A program made the translations under genes and the position numbers. The notes under the pieces are model-generated. The model saw only the letters and a list, made by a program, of their open reading frames with translations, was not told the origin of the DNA and searched no databases. Below are positions 8,698-18,026 of a DNA stretch of 64,000 bases, piece by piece; within the stretch, counting starts at the first letter, position 1; each line of letters begins with the position of its first letter. Source of the stretch: Lachnospiraceae bacterium (GTDB lineage Bacteria > Bacillota > Clostridia > Lachnospirales > Lachnospiraceae); assembly GCA_014239155.1 (NCBI GenBank), contig JAAZZQ010000022.1:181036-245035 (forward strand). The letters are read 5' to 3'.

Positions 8698-9396
8698 ATG
8701 ACAAAACAGGAATTATTGAATCAGATAAAAGGAAAAGTGATTGTATCCTGTCAGGCAGTTCCGGGGGAGCCCTTGTATGTGGAAGAAAAATCGATTATGT
8801 ATTTGATGGCGCGCGCGGCAAAGCAGGCGGGGACTCCAATGATTCGCACAAGCAGTATTCGAGATGTTGTGGCGATTAAGGAGGAGACAGGGCTTCCTGT
8901 AATTGGCTTGATTAAGGTACAATACGAAGGGTTTGAGCGTTATATTACACCGACAATGAAAGAAGTAGATGCGTTGGTGGAAGCAGGTTCCGACATTGTG
9001 GCATTGGATTGTACCAATCAGAAACGTGGCGATGGGAAGAGCATTAGTGAGTATATTACAGAGGTGCGCACAAAATATCCAAATGTTGTTTTGATGGCAG
9101 ATATTTCTACCTATGAAGAGGGTGTAAATGCGTGGAAGCTTGGCATGGATATTGTCGGGACAACAATGAGCGGATATACAGCACATTCTCCAAAGCTTGA
9201 CGGACCAGATTATGAACTTGTAAAAAAATTGTCTGAAACGGTGGATATTCCAGTGATTGGTGAGGGAAGAGTACACAGCCCAGAGCAGGCAGTAAAAATG
9301 TTGGAGGCAGGCGCTTATGCTGTTGTGGTTGGAGGTGCTATTACAAGACCACTTGAAATTGCACAGCGTTTTATCAAAGCAGTGGAAAGTAGGTAG
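8698..9396 (+). CDS. nanE: N-acetylmannosamine-6-phosphate 2-epimerase
   Basis: 232 residues, normal for the family. TIM-barrel features typical of NanE are visible: KGKVIVSCQAVPGEPL at the start, GLIKVQYEGFERYITPT, DIVALDCTNQKR, LMADISTYEEG (with the catalytic lysine contributed by the first motif region), GTTMSGYT and IPVIGEGRVHSPEQA near the C-terminus. It turns ManNAc-6-phosphate into GlcNAc-6-phosphate, the substrate of NagA encoded on the other side of the control region. AGGAGG stands seven bases before the ATG. Confidence 0.96.
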   Translation: MTKQELLNQIKGKVIVSCQAVPGEPLYVEEKSIMYLMARAAKQAGTPMIRTSSIRDVVAIKEETGLPVIGLIKVQYEGFERYITPTMKEVDALVEAGSDIVALDCTNQKRGDGKSISEYITEVRTKYPNVVLMADISTYEEGVNAWKLGMDIVGTTMSGYTAHSPKLDGPDYELVKKLSETVDIPVIGEGRVHSPEQAVKMLEAGAYAVVVGGAITRPLEIAQRFIKAVESR

Positions 9397-9399
9397 TAT

Positions 9400-10050
9400 A
9401 TGAAAAAGCACATAGTATGTTTTGGGGATTCCAACACACATGGATATTGTGCTAGTACAGGTGGGCGGTTTGATGAGACACAGCGCTGGTGTTGTTTACT
9501 TGAGAAAAAGCTTGGAGAGGACTACCTTGTGATTGAAGAAGGGTTGAGTGGGCGCACCACCTGTTTTACCGATCCAATTCATGAGGGATTAAATGGGCTA
9601 AATTTTATTTATCCGTGTCTTATGAGTCATGAACCAGTTGATTTGCTGATTATTATGCTAGGGACAAACGACACAAAAGAGCGTTTTGGCGCTTCGGCGG
9701 CGTGCATTGCATTAGGGCTAAAACGACTGATTGGAAAAGCAATTGCAACAACAGACTGTTGGAGTAGTGGGAAGGCAAATATTTTAATTGTGTCACCGCA
9801 GAATATTGACGCTAGATATATAGATTCGGAAGTTGGCGCGACAATGGGGCATGGTTGTGCAGAGAAATCAACAGGATTGGCAGCAGAGTTTGCAAAGATT
9901 GCAGCGCTTATGAAATGTCATTTTCTGGATGCAAACAAAGAGATTTCGGCGCCTGTCAATGAGATTGATTATATGCACCTGACAGCGGAGGGACACAGAC
10001 AACTAGCAGATGTACTGGCGAAGAAGATTTCTAAAATCTTAACTCAGTAA
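9400..10050 (+). CDS. SGNH/GDSL-family hydrolase, possible sialic-acid O-acetylesterase
   Basis: 216 residues. The SGNH blocks are clear: CFGDSNTHGY with nucleophile Ser11, the Gly block around GLSGRTT, LGTNDTK (Asn block) and DYMHLTAEGH with the C-terminal Asp/His pair. No signal peptide is seen, so it acts in the cytoplasm. It starts four bases after nanE and is the last gene before a strong terminator. Removing O-acetyl groups that block the lyase is a plausible role in this operon, but only the hydrolase fold is certain; arylesterase-like relatives exist. Confidence 0.85.
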   Translation: MKKHIVCFGDSNTHGYCASTGGRFDETQRWCCLLEKKLGEDYLVIEEGLSGRTTCFTDPIHEGLNGLNFIYPCLMSHEPVDLLIIMLGTNDTKERFGASAACIALGLKRLIGKAIATTDCWSSGKANILIVSPQNIDARYIDSEVGATMGHGCAEKSTGLAAEFAKIAALMKCHFLDANKEISAPVNEIDYMHLTAEGHRQLADVLAKKISKILTQ

Positions 10051-10079
10051 AAAGAACGAGTGCAAAACACTCGTTCTTT
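10051..10079. terminator. Bidirectional rho-independent terminator
   Basis: A perfect 12-base-pair stem (AAAGAACGAGTG with its complement) and a CAAAA loop lie between the converging stop codons of the esterase gene and the next, leftward gene. The stem ends in TTCTTTC on one strand and TTCTTTTTAC on the other, so it can serve both directions. Confidence 0.9.
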
Positions 10080-10598
10080 CTATGCCGCGTAATCAATGTT
10101 GGCACCTCTAAATTTTGCAGCGTCAAGCTGCCTTTGATTTTTGGTGTAGGGGTTATCCTCATTAGAGTATTTGATTGTGGTGTTGGTAACACCGCCCGCA
10201 ACATAAGTACGCCCGCATTCAGGGCAGATGGAAGTATGGATTGATACAGAAGCATTTAATACTTTTCCATCTTTTTGAGCAGCTTTTTTATATGCATTGG
10301 AAACATGTTCCCCTTCATGTGCGCGCACTCTGGCACCTGCGGATTCTGGTGAGATGTGTGACGCTGTTTTGAAGGAGACATTCTCGTCAGAGCCATCTTG
10401 ATATTTGCGGTTAGCGCAGGTCTCACACTCCTCTGGCGAGGAACGTTTCCCAGGTTTTTTAACCTTGTCAGGATCAGCGCTGGGATCTACAGCATTGGGG
10501 TTGGTTTCGTCTTTTCCTATAGGATTGGTAGATGGATAGACAGTGTTTGTATACATGGGATAATTGGGGTATAATCCCGAAAAATTGCCAATTGTCAT
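10080..10598 (-). CDS. Small putative zinc metalloprotein with HExxH motif
   Basis: 172 residues from the ATG at 10598, chosen because AAGGAGGT is eight bases upstream. The first ~55 residues are Pro/Asn/Asp-rich and look disordered. Then come a CETC pair (58, 61), an HEGEH motif (94-98) that fits the HExxH zinc-peptidase signature (preceded by ESAGARVRA), and a second pair CPEC (125, 128) followed by GRTYVAGG. No signal peptide or membrane helix is visible. The context of the HExxH resembles the SprA/CJM1_0395-type putative metalloprotease families, but the cysteine pairs are additional; the function is unknown. Confidence 0.75.
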   Translation of the reverse strand: MTIGNFSGLYPNYPMYTNTVYPSTNPIGKDETNPNAVDPSADPDKVKKPGKRSSPEECETCANRKYQDGSDENVSFKTASHISPESAGARVRAHEGEHVSNAYKKAAQKDGKVLNASVSIHTSICPECGRTYVAGGVTNTTIKYSNEDNPYTKNQRQLDAAKFRGANIDYAA

Positions 10599-10681
10599 AT
10601 GACAGGACCTCCTTTTCTTAGCCATATTCTTGGATATTTTTTTTACAGTATAACATAAAAGGACTGTTATGGGAAGCGTAA

Positions 10682-10712
10682 AAAAGAGCTATTCCAATGG
10701 AATAGCTCTTTT
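10682..10712 (-). terminator. Terminator of ppdK
   Basis: A perfect 14-base-pair stem (AAAAGAGCTATTCC and its complement) around a three-base loop, 27 bases after the ppdK stop. On the minus strand the stem ends in a T-run, as expected for rho-independent termination. Confidence 0.9.
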
Positions 10713-10738
10713 AAAAGCGTTTATCAAATTTATATTCA

Positions 10739-13375
10739 CTATTTCTGGCTGATAGCTGCCTGTGCTGCCGCCAGTCTTGCGATAGGCACACGGAATGGTG
10801 AACATGATACATAGTCTAGACCAATCTTGTGGCAGAACTCTACAGAAGAAGGATCTCCGCCGTGCTCACCGCAAATACCAACATGAAGATTTGGATTTAC
10901 AGGCTTACCAAGTTTGAGAGAAATCTCCATCATCTTGCCGACACCAATCTGGTCAAGTTTTGCAAACGGATCGTTTTCAAAGATCTTTGTGTCATAGTAA
11001 GCATTTAAGAACTTACCGGCATCGTCTCTTGAGAAACCGAATGTCATCTGTGTCAGATCATTTGTACCAAAGCAGAAGAAGTCAGCTTCCTTTGCAATCT
11101 CCTCCGCTGTAAGTGCTGCTCTTGGAATTTCGATCATTGTACCAACTTCGTACTTTAATGCAACTCCTGCTGCTTCGATTTCAGCGTCTGCTGTCTCAAC
11201 AACAATGTTCTTTACAAATTTCAGCTCTCTTACTTCGCATACGAGAGGAATCATAATTTCTGGTTTTACTTCCCAATCTGGATGCTCTTTTTTAACCTCA
11301 ATAGCTGCACGAATAACAGCTTTTGTCTGCATTCTTGCAATTTCAGGATAAGTTACAGCAAGACGGCAGCCTCTGTGACCCATCATTGGGTTAAACTCAT
11401 GCAGAGAAGCGATAATATTCTTGATCTCCTCCACAGATTTGCCCTGTGCATTTGCAAGTTTTTCAATGTCTGCCTCCTCAGTTGGAACAAACTCATGAAG
11501 TGGCGGATCAAGGAAACGAATCGTAACAGGATTTCCTTCCAGAGCCTCATACAATGCCTTGAAATCACTCTGCTGATAAGGAAGAATCTTCTCAAGTGCT
11601 GCCTCTCTTGCCTCAACAGTATCAGAGCAAATCATTTCACGGAATGCTGCAATTCTGCTCTCCTCAAAGAACATATGCTCTGTACGGCAGAGACCAATAC
11701 CTTCTGCGCCAAGTTCCCTTGCCTTCTTTGCATCTGCTGGCGTGTCTGCGTTTGTTCTAACTCTCAGCTTTCTATACTTGTCAGCCCAAGCCATAACTCT
11801 GCCAAACTCACCTGCAATCTGTGCATCAACAGTTGGAATCTGACCGTCATAAATATTTCCAGTTGTACCATCAATAGAGATATAATCTCCCTCATGATAC
11901 TCTTTTCCTGCCAAAGTAAATTTCTTATTTTCTTCGTCCATAGCGATGTCGCCGCAGCCAGATACACAGCATGTACCCATACCACGTGCAACTACAGCAG
12001 CGTGTGAGGTCATACCACCACGCACTGTCAAGATACCCTGAGAAGCCTTCATACCAGTGATGTCTTCTGGTGATGTCTCAAGACGAACGAGAACAACCTT
12101 CTCGCCTCTTGCATTCCAGTTCTCTGCATCTTCTGCTGTAAATACAATCTTTCCACATGCAGCACCCGGAGAAGCGCCAAGACCCTTTCCAGCAGGGGTA
12201 GCATTCTTCAATGCCTTTGCGTCAAACTGAGGATGCAGCAGTGTGTCGAGGTTACGAGGATCAATCATAGCAACTGCCTCCGCCTCTGTCTTGTGTCCTT
12301 CATCAACCAAATCACATGCAATCTTTAAAGCTGCCTGTGCAGTTCTCTTACCATTGCGGCACTGTAACATATAGAGCTTTTTGTTCTCAACAGTGAATTC
12401 CATATCCTGCATATCATGGTAGTGATTCTCAAGTGTCTCACAAACCTTGATAAACTCTTCATATGCCTCAGGGAACTCCTGTTCCATCTGTGCAATTGGC
12501 ATTGGAGTACGAACACCTGCAACAACGTCCTCGCCCTGTGCGTTCTTTAAGAACTCACCCATAAGTTTCTTCTCGCCTGTAGCCGGATCACGTGTAAATG
12601 CAACACCTGTACCAGATTCGTTGTTTAAGTTACCAAATACCATTGGCATTACATTTACTGCGGTACCCCAAGAATAAGGGATATCATTGTCACGGCGATA
12701 TACGTTTGCACGAGGGTTGTCCCAAGAACGGAAAACAGCTTCAATCGCAAGCTTTAACTGTTCTACAGGATCAGAAGGGAAGTCTTTGCCTAACTGATTC
12801 TTGTACTCAGCCTTGAACTGTTCTGCCAGTGTTTTTAAGTCTGCTGCTGTGAGATCAACATCAAACTGAACGTTTTTCTCTTCTTTCATTTTGTCAATAA
12901 GCTGCTCGAAGTATTTCTTGCCTACTTCCATAACAACGTCTGAGAACATTTGAATAAAACGTCTGTAAGAATCATATACAAAACGCTCGAATGCAGGATC
13001 AGGATTACCCTTAATCATTGCTTCTACAACTTCGTCATTTAAACCAAGATTTAAGATAGTATCCATCATACCAGGCATGGATGCACGTGCACCAGAACGT
13101 ACAGATACAAGCAAAGGATTTTTTAAATCTCCAAATTTCTTTCCGTTTACGCGTTCCATCTCTGCGACGCCGTCCATAACCTGAGCCATGATCTCGTCGT
13201 TAATCTTGCGTCCGTCCTCATAGTACTGTGTACAAGCTTCTGTTGTGATTGTGAAGCCTTGAGGTACTGGCAGACCAATGCTTGTCATCTCTGCAAGGTT
13301 TGCACCTTTGCCGCCGAGAAGATTACGCATACTCATGTCGCCTTCTTTAAATGAATATACCCATTTTTTACTCAT
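10739..13375 (-). CDS. ppdK: Pyruvate, phosphate dikinase
   Basis: 878 residues, close to the 874 of the Clostridium symbiosum enzyme. An N-terminal ATP-grasp region (KWVYSFKEGDMSMRNLLGGKGANLAEM) is followed by the swivelling phosphohistidine domain GGMTSHAAVVARGMGTCCVSG (catalytic His near residue 456) and a C-terminal PEP/pyruvate barrel ending HVGICGEHGGDPSSV. It interconverts pyruvate + ATP + Pi with PEP + AMP + PPi; in clostridia it often runs glycolytically or gluconeogenically without a separate regulatory protein, and none is encoded here. It is monocistronic, with its own promoter and terminator. Confidence 0.98.
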   Translation of the reverse strand: MSKKWVYSFKEGDMSMRNLLGGKGANLAEMTSIGLPVPQGFTITTEACTQYYEDGRKINDEIMAQVMDGVAEMERVNGKKFGDLKNPLLVSVRSGARASMPGMMDTILNLGLNDEVVEAMIKGNPDPAFERFVYDSYRRFIQMFSDVVMEVGKKYFEQLIDKMKEEKNVQFDVDLTAADLKTLAEQFKAEYKNQLGKDFPSDPVEQLKLAIEAVFRSWDNPRANVYRRDNDIPYSWGTAVNVMPMVFGNLNNESGTGVAFTRDPATGEKKLMGEFLKNAQGEDVVAGVRTPMPIAQMEQEFPEAYEEFIKVCETLENHYHDMQDMEFTVENKKLYMLQCRNGKRTAQAALKIACDLVDEGHKTEAEAVAMIDPRNLDTLLHPQFDAKALKNATPAGKGLGASPGAACGKIVFTAEDAENWNARGEKVVLVRLETSPEDITGMKASQGILTVRGGMTSHAAVVARGMGTCCVSGCGDIAMDEENKKFTLAGKEYHEGDYISIDGTTGNIYDGQIPTVDAQIAGEFGRVMAWADKYRKLRVRTNADTPADAKKARELGAEGIGLCRTEHMFFEESRIAAFREMICSDTVEAREAALEKILPYQQSDFKALYEALEGNPVTIRFLDPPLHEFVPTEEADIEKLANAQGKSVEEIKNIIASLHEFNPMMGHRGCRLAVTYPEIARMQTKAVIRAAIEVKKEHPDWEVKPEIMIPLVCEVRELKFVKNIVVETADAEIEAAGVALKYEVGTMIEIPRAALTAEEIAKEADFFCFGTNDLTQMTFGFSRDDAGKFLNAYYDTKIFENDPFAKLDQIGVGKMMEISLKLGKPVNPNLHVGICGEHGGDPSSVEFCHKIGLDYVSCSPFRVPIARLAAAQAAISQK

Positions 13376-13442
13376 TGTTTTTCTCCTTTACTGAATGTGT
13401 TACTTTACATAGGTGCCGCGCAATGGCACACCATATGTATAA

Positions 13443-13471
13443 ATGATAAACATAATATGGTAAATTGTCAA
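13443..13471 (-). promoter_or_regulatory. Promoter of ppdK
   Basis: Minus-strand TTGACA (13466-13471), 17-base spacer, TATCAT (13443-13448). The start would be near 13437, leaving a ~60-base leader before the ppdK ATG. The 13376-13708 gap holds this promoter and the divergent ychF promoter only. Confidence 0.75.
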
Positions 13472-13583
13472 GAATTTATCAAGGAAAAATTTTATGAGAA
13501 GAAACATAATTGTTACTTTTTATTTTATTGGGGAGGGAAAGTGACAGGATAGGACTTTTTATGAAAAGCAATAGCCTTTGTGA

Positions 13584-13612
13584 TTTACTTTTGATTTTTG
13601 GTATGCTATACT
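13584..13612 (+). promoter_or_regulatory. Promoter of ychF
   Basis: TTTACT (13584-13589), 17-base spacer, TATACT (13607-13612), with TGC directly before the -10 box giving an extended -10. Transcription would start near 13619, about 90 bases before the ychF ATG. Confidence 0.65.
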
Positions 13613-13708
13613 AAGGCATTATGAGGAAAAACATAAAAGAAATAAACAATACCCTAAAGAATGAAAAGACTTATTACATCAAGAAAATTTAAAGGAGATT
13701 AAGATAAA

Positions 13709-14806
13709 ATGAAATTAGGAATTGTCGGGCTTCCAAACGTAGGAAAGAGTACATTGTTTAATTCACTGACAAAGGCAGGTGCAGAGTCTGCAAACTATCC
13801 ATTCTGCACGATCGATCCCAATGTGGGCGTGGTGACAGTGCCAGACGAGCGGATAAAACTTCTTGGTGAGCTCTATCACACCAAAAAGGTAACGCCTGCG
13901 GTGATAGAGTTTGTTGATATTGCGGGACTTGTAAAAGGTGCATCAAAAGGAGAAGGGCTGGGAAATCAGTTTCTTGCCAATATCCGTGAGGTTGATGCGA
14001 TTGTCCATGTGGTAAGATGTTTCGAGGATTCTAATATTGTCCATGTGGACGGCAACATCAATCCGCTGCGTGACATAGAAACCATTAATTTAGAACTTAT
14101 TTTCTCTGATATTGAGATTCTTGAGCGCCGTATTGCGAAAGTGTCTAGGGGGGCGAAGAATGACAAGACACAGGCGAAGGAACTTGCACTTGCAGAGCGC
14201 ATCAAAGCGCATCTGGAAGAAGGAAAAATGGCAAAAAGCTTTGTTACCGAGGATGAAGAGGAAGTTTTATGGAGAAATGGGTATAATTTATTAACAGATA
14301 AGCCAGTTATTTTTGCTGCAAATGTAGCGGAGGAGGACCTTGCAAATGACGGCGTGGACAATGAAAGTGTGCAGGCAGTTCGTGAGTACGCCGCGAGTGA
14401 GGGCTTTGAAGTTTTTGTGATTTGTGCTCAAATCGAGCAGGAGATTGCAGAGCTTGATGACGATGAAAAATCTATGTTTCTTGAAGATTTAGGTTTGAAG
14501 GAGCCGGGGCTTGACAAGCTGATTGCAGCAAGTTACAGATTGTTAGGGCTGATTAGTTTTCTCACGGCAGGAGAGGATGAGTGCCGCGCGTGGACGATTA
14601 AGGTCGGAACAAAAGCACCGCAGGCAGCGGGCAAAATACACACAGATTTTGAGCGCGGTTTTATTCGTGCAGAAGTGGTAAACTATAAGGATTTATTGGA
14701 AAATGGCTCGCTTGCAGCGGCAAAAGACAAGGGACTTGTCGGTCTCGAGGGCAAGGAATATGTTGTGAAGGATGGAGATGTGATTTTGTTCCGATTTAAT
14801 GTATAA
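13709..14806 (+). CDS. ychF: Redox-regulated ATPase/GTPase YchF (Obg family)
   Basis: 365 residues, the standard length. G1 reads GLPNVGKSTLFN at the N-terminus, G3 is DIAGLVKGASKGEGLGN near residue 70, and the altered G4 is NVAEEDL, which in this family allows ATP binding. A coiled-coil insertion (about 125-180) and a C-terminal TGS domain (GEDECRAWTIKVGTKAPQAAGKIH onward) complete it. It associates with ribosomes and is widely conserved; its exact role is unsettled. AAAGGAG lies upstream of the ATG. The gene following is lgt, with an 81-base gap. Confidence 0.97.
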   Translation: MKLGIVGLPNVGKSTLFNSLTKAGAESANYPFCTIDPNVGVVTVPDERIKLLGELYHTKKVTPAVIEFVDIAGLVKGASKGEGLGNQFLANIREVDAIVHVVRCFEDSNIVHVDGNINPLRDIETINLELIFSDIEILERRIAKVSRGAKNDKTQAKELALAERIKAHLEEGKMAKSFVTEDEEEVLWRNGYNLLTDKPVIFAANVAEEDLANDGVDNESVQAVREYAASEGFEVFVICAQIEQEIAELDDDEKSMFLEDLGLKEPGLDKLIAASYRLLGLISFLTAGEDECRAWTIKVGTKAPQAAGKIHTDFERGFIRAEVVNYKDLLENGSLAAAKDKGLVGLEGKEYVVKDGDVILFRFNV

Positions 14807-14887
14807 TATGTGGGGAACATTGCGCACAGGAAGAATGCAAGGTCAGCGTTTTTAAAAATTATTAAAAAAATAAGGTAGGTAAAAGAT

Positions 14888-15769
14888 ATGCCTGATACAA
14901 TGGGAGTCAATGATATTGCTTTTCCACATCTGGGAATTTATCTGGAGAATTTGCCCAAAAGCTTTTCGGTCTTTGGGTTTGAGATTGCATTTTACGGTAT
15001 GATTATCGGCATTGGTATAATACTTGGCGTGCTGATGGCGGAGCGCATGGCAAAAGCAGAGGGAATGGATACTGATATTATCTGGGATTTTGGTATCTAT
15101 GCAGTAATTTTTTCAATTATTGGGGCGAGAATTTACTATGTGGTTTTTTCGTGGGATTTATACAAGAATGACCTTTTAAGTATTTTTAATTTTAGGCAAG
15201 GAGGACTTGCCATTTACGGTGCAGTGATTGCTGCTTTTATCACTCTTTTTGTATACAGCAAAATCAAGAAGCTCTCACCATATCAGATTGGTGATTGCGG
15301 TGTGTATGGTTTAATTTTAGGGCAAATTATTGGACGTTGGGGGAATTTTTTTAACAGGGAGGTTTTTGGCGGCTATACAGATTCTTTGTTTGCTATGAGG
15401 CTTCCAGTAGATGCGGTGCGTCCGTGGGACATTACAAAATCACAGCTTGATGGTATGGCACTTATGGGTGATGTCAATTTTATACAAGTGCATCCTACCT
15501 TTTTGTATGAAGGAGCATGGAATTTAGCGGTTCTAATCAGTATGCTTTTGTATCATAAGCGCAAAAAATATCATGGGCAAATGTGTCTTTTTTATCTTGG
15601 TGGTTATGGCATTGGGCGCTTTATTATTGAAGGAATTCGTACTGACAGATTGCTGATACCGGGAACGCAAATTGCGGTGTCACAGCTTTTAGGGCTTATA
15701 TTGTTTATCTTTTCTATTATAATGAATGCGGTGATTCGGATTCGATTAAAGGGGGATAAGAATGAATGA
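14888..15769 (+). CDS. lgt: Phosphatidylglycerol-prolipoprotein diacylglyceryl transferase
   Basis: 293 residues with about seven membrane segments. Family signatures are IYGAVIAAF, the GRWGNFFNREVFGG motif near residue 152 and HPTFLYEGAWN near 199. It attaches diacylglycerol to the lipobox cysteine of preprolipoproteins; two substrates are encoded in this window (sugar- and peptide-binding proteins at 3973 and 20881). Its stop overlaps the start of the GH3 gene by four bases. Confidence 0.96.
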   Translation: MPDTMGVNDIAFPHLGIYLENLPKSFSVFGFEIAFYGMIIGIGIILGVLMAERMAKAEGMDTDIIWDFGIYAVIFSIIGARIYYVVFSWDLYKNDLLSIFNFRQGGLAIYGAVIAAFITLFVYSKIKKLSPYQIGDCGVYGLILGQIIGRWGNFFNREVFGGYTDSLFAMRLPVDAVRPWDITKSQLDGMALMGDVNFIQVHPTFLYEGAWNLAVLISMLLYHKRKKYHGQMCLFYLGGYGIGRFIIEGIRTDRLLIPGTQIAVSQLLGLILFIFSIIMNAVIRIRLKGDKNE

Positions 15770-17955
15770 CAAAAGATAAAATCGAGAAATTAATTGCACA
15801 GCTTACCTTGCAGGAGAAGGTGGATATGATTCATGGAAATGGTCTTTTTGCGACAAAAGGAGTGGAACGCCTTGGAATCCCACCATTCATGACTTCAGAT
15901 GGTCCAAGAGGGGTCCGAAAGGATTTTGGAAGCGCTTCTTGGAAAGAGGTAGGACTTAGCTATGACTATGTGTCTTATTTACCTTGTAACACTGCACTTG
16001 CTGCGACATGGAACAGAGCACTTGCGCATGATACAGGAAAGTTGCTTGGCAAAGAGGCAAGAGGACGCGGTAAAGATATGATTTTAGCGCCGGGGATTAA
16101 CATTATGCGCTCGCCGTTGTGCGGACGAAGTTTTGAGTACATGGGCGAGGACCCATATTTGGTTTCCGAGCTTGTGGTGCCGTTGATTCAGGGGGTGGAG
16201 GAGAATGATGTTGCGGCGTGCGTGAAGCATTATGCGGTGAACAATCAGGAGACAAGACGTCTTGAGGTAGATGTGGAAGTAAGTGAGCGTGCGCTTAGGG
16301 AGATTTATCTGCGGGGTTTTGAGGCGGCGGTAAAAAAAGGCAAAGTCAAAGGGATTATGGGAGCTTACAATAAGCTCCGCGGAACACATTGTTGTCATCA
16401 TAAATATCTGTTTGAGGAAGTACTGCGCAGAGAGTGGGGATTTGAGGGGATTATTGTGTCCGATTGGGGCGGTGTGCATAATACGAAGGAGGCACTGCTA
16501 AATGGGCTTGATATGGAAATGTCGGTCACAAGTGATTTTGAGAATTACTATATGGCGGACCCAATGATTCAGATGATTGAGTGCGGTGAAGTGAATAAAA
16601 AGACAGCGCTTGCAAAAATTGATGAGAAAGTGCGTCATATTTTGAATGTTATGAGTCAGCTTCATATGCTGGATGGAGAGCGCAATGCCGGGGGGTACAA
16701 TGATTATAACGACAAGGCTGCACTGCGTCAGACGGCACGGGAATCAATTGTTTTGTTAAAGAATGAAAAGAATATATTGCCGCTTGACAAAAAGAAAATA
16801 AAGAAACTGTTGGTGGTTGGTGAGAACGCCAACAGGCAACATGCGTCGGGTGGTGGAAGCGCTGAAGTTAAGGCACTGTACGAGATAACTCCGCTTATGG
16901 GGATACATATGCTTCTGGGGGGAAACACAGAAATTGTATATAAACCAGGATATTATAATGAAGATATTGGCAATATCTGGGCAAATACAGGCGACAGTGA
17001 GAACGGTCAAGCGGACAGTCTGAATCAGGACAATGTGGAATCCCCAGCACCCAGTGCATTGGTTGTGTCAGAAGAAAAAAGGCAACATCAGCGAGAAATG
17101 AATGAAAAGTATCTAAAAGAGGCGCTAGAAGCCGCAAAAGATGTTGATGCGGTTATTTTTGTGGGCGGTTTGACACATGATTACGACACAGAAGGGCAGG
17201 ACAGGGCGGATATGAAGTTGCCCTATGAGCAGGATCGGTTAATATCAGAACTTTTAAAAATAAGACCAGATACTGTGGTTGCTCTTGTAGCGGGTTCTCC
17301 TGTGAATATGTACACGTGGCTTGATGATGCGTCGTCTCTCCTCTATAGTTGGTATTCAGGAATGGAGGGAGGTATAGCACTCGCAGAAGTGATTTTTGGT
17401 GATATAAATCCGTCAGGGCGTCTTCCAGAAACTTTTCCAATCAGTGAACATGATTGTCCAGCAGTGGTTCTCGGTGAGTTCCCGGGTGGGGATCGAGTGC
17501 ATTACGGCGAGGATATTTTTGTGGGCTATCGTTATTATGACACATATGATGTGCCAGTTGCTTTTCCGTTTGGATATGGTTTGTCCTATACAGATTTTGT
17601 GATGACAGGGATTCGGGCAGAAGTTTTGGAAGATACAGTGGAGAGCAAGGCGGTGAAAGTGAGTTTTGACATTTCCAATATTGGTGGGCGTGCTGGGGCG
17701 GCAGTCGCACAGATTTATGTTGCGGATAAGTATCCCAAAGTTAAAAAACCAGCGAAAGAACTGAAATCCTTTGAAAAAATTTATCTCGAAGCCGGGGAGA
17801 CGCGGGAAGTATCGCTGATGCTTGAGCGTGAAGCCTTTACCTATTATGATGAGATGTCTCACAGTTTTCGGGCAGATGCGGGAAATTATATGTTGCTGCT
17901 TGCCAAGAATGCGGAAGAAATCGTGGATGTCACAGAAATTGAATTGAAATCTTAA
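15766..17955 (+). CDS. Glycoside hydrolase family 3 (beta-glucosidase-like)
   Basis: 729 residues without a signal peptide, so intracellular. An N-terminal (beta/alpha)8 domain has KHYAVNNQE and the nucleophile motif IIVSDWGGVHN; the alpha/beta sandwich follows from about residue 330 (ESIVLLKNEKNILPLDK); a fibronectin-III-like domain ends the protein (VSFDISNIGGRAGAAVAQIYV). GH3 enzymes release terminal beta-linked glucose, xylose or GlcNAc; the specificity cannot be read from the sequence. Start and lgt stop share ATGA, so translation is coupled to lgt, an unusual partner. Confidence 0.93.
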   Translation: MTKDKIEKLIAQLTLQEKVDMIHGNGLFATKGVERLGIPPFMTSDGPRGVRKDFGSASWKEVGLSYDYVSYLPCNTALAATWNRALAHDTGKLLGKEARGRGKDMILAPGINIMRSPLCGRSFEYMGEDPYLVSELVVPLIQGVEENDVAACVKHYAVNNQETRRLEVDVEVSERALREIYLRGFEAAVKKGKVKGIMGAYNKLRGTHCCHHKYLFEEVLRREWGFEGIIVSDWGGVHNTKEALLNGLDMEMSVTSDFENYYMADPMIQMIECGEVNKKTALAKIDEKVRHILNVMSQLHMLDGERNAGGYNDYNDKAALRQTARESIVLLKNEKNILPLDKKKIKKLLVVGENANRQHASGGGSAEVKALYEITPLMGIHMLLGGNTEIVYKPGYYNEDIGNIWANTGDSENGQADSLNQDNVESPAPSALVVSEEKRQHQREMNEKYLKEALEAAKDVDAVIFVGGLTHDYDTEGQDRADMKLPYEQDRLISELLKIRPDTVVALVAGSPVNMYTWLDDASSLLYSWYSGMEGGIALAEVIFGDINPSGRLPETFPISEHDCPAVVLGEFPGGDRVHYGEDIFVGYRYYDTYDVPVAFPFGYGLSYTDFVMTGIRAEVLEDTVESKAVKVSFDISNIGGRAGAAVAQIYVADKYPKVKKPAKELKSFEKIYLEAGETREVSLMLEREAFTYYDEMSHSFRADAGNYMLLLAKNAEEIVDVTEIELKS

Positions 17956-18026
17956 AAGGAGTTCCCCCTTTGCGATAGGGTGCATATAATAGATAAATGC
18001 GCTGTGTTGCATAGGGGGTATTTTTT

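Noticed and set aside
8713..9441. 242-codon minus-strand frame covering nanE
   Set aside because: Full antisense overlap with a well-identified enzyme; His/Cys/Asn-rich nonsense composition.
11282..12007. 241-codon plus-strand frame within ppdK
   Set aside because: Antisense shadow of a strongly conserved gene; no ribosome site or family.
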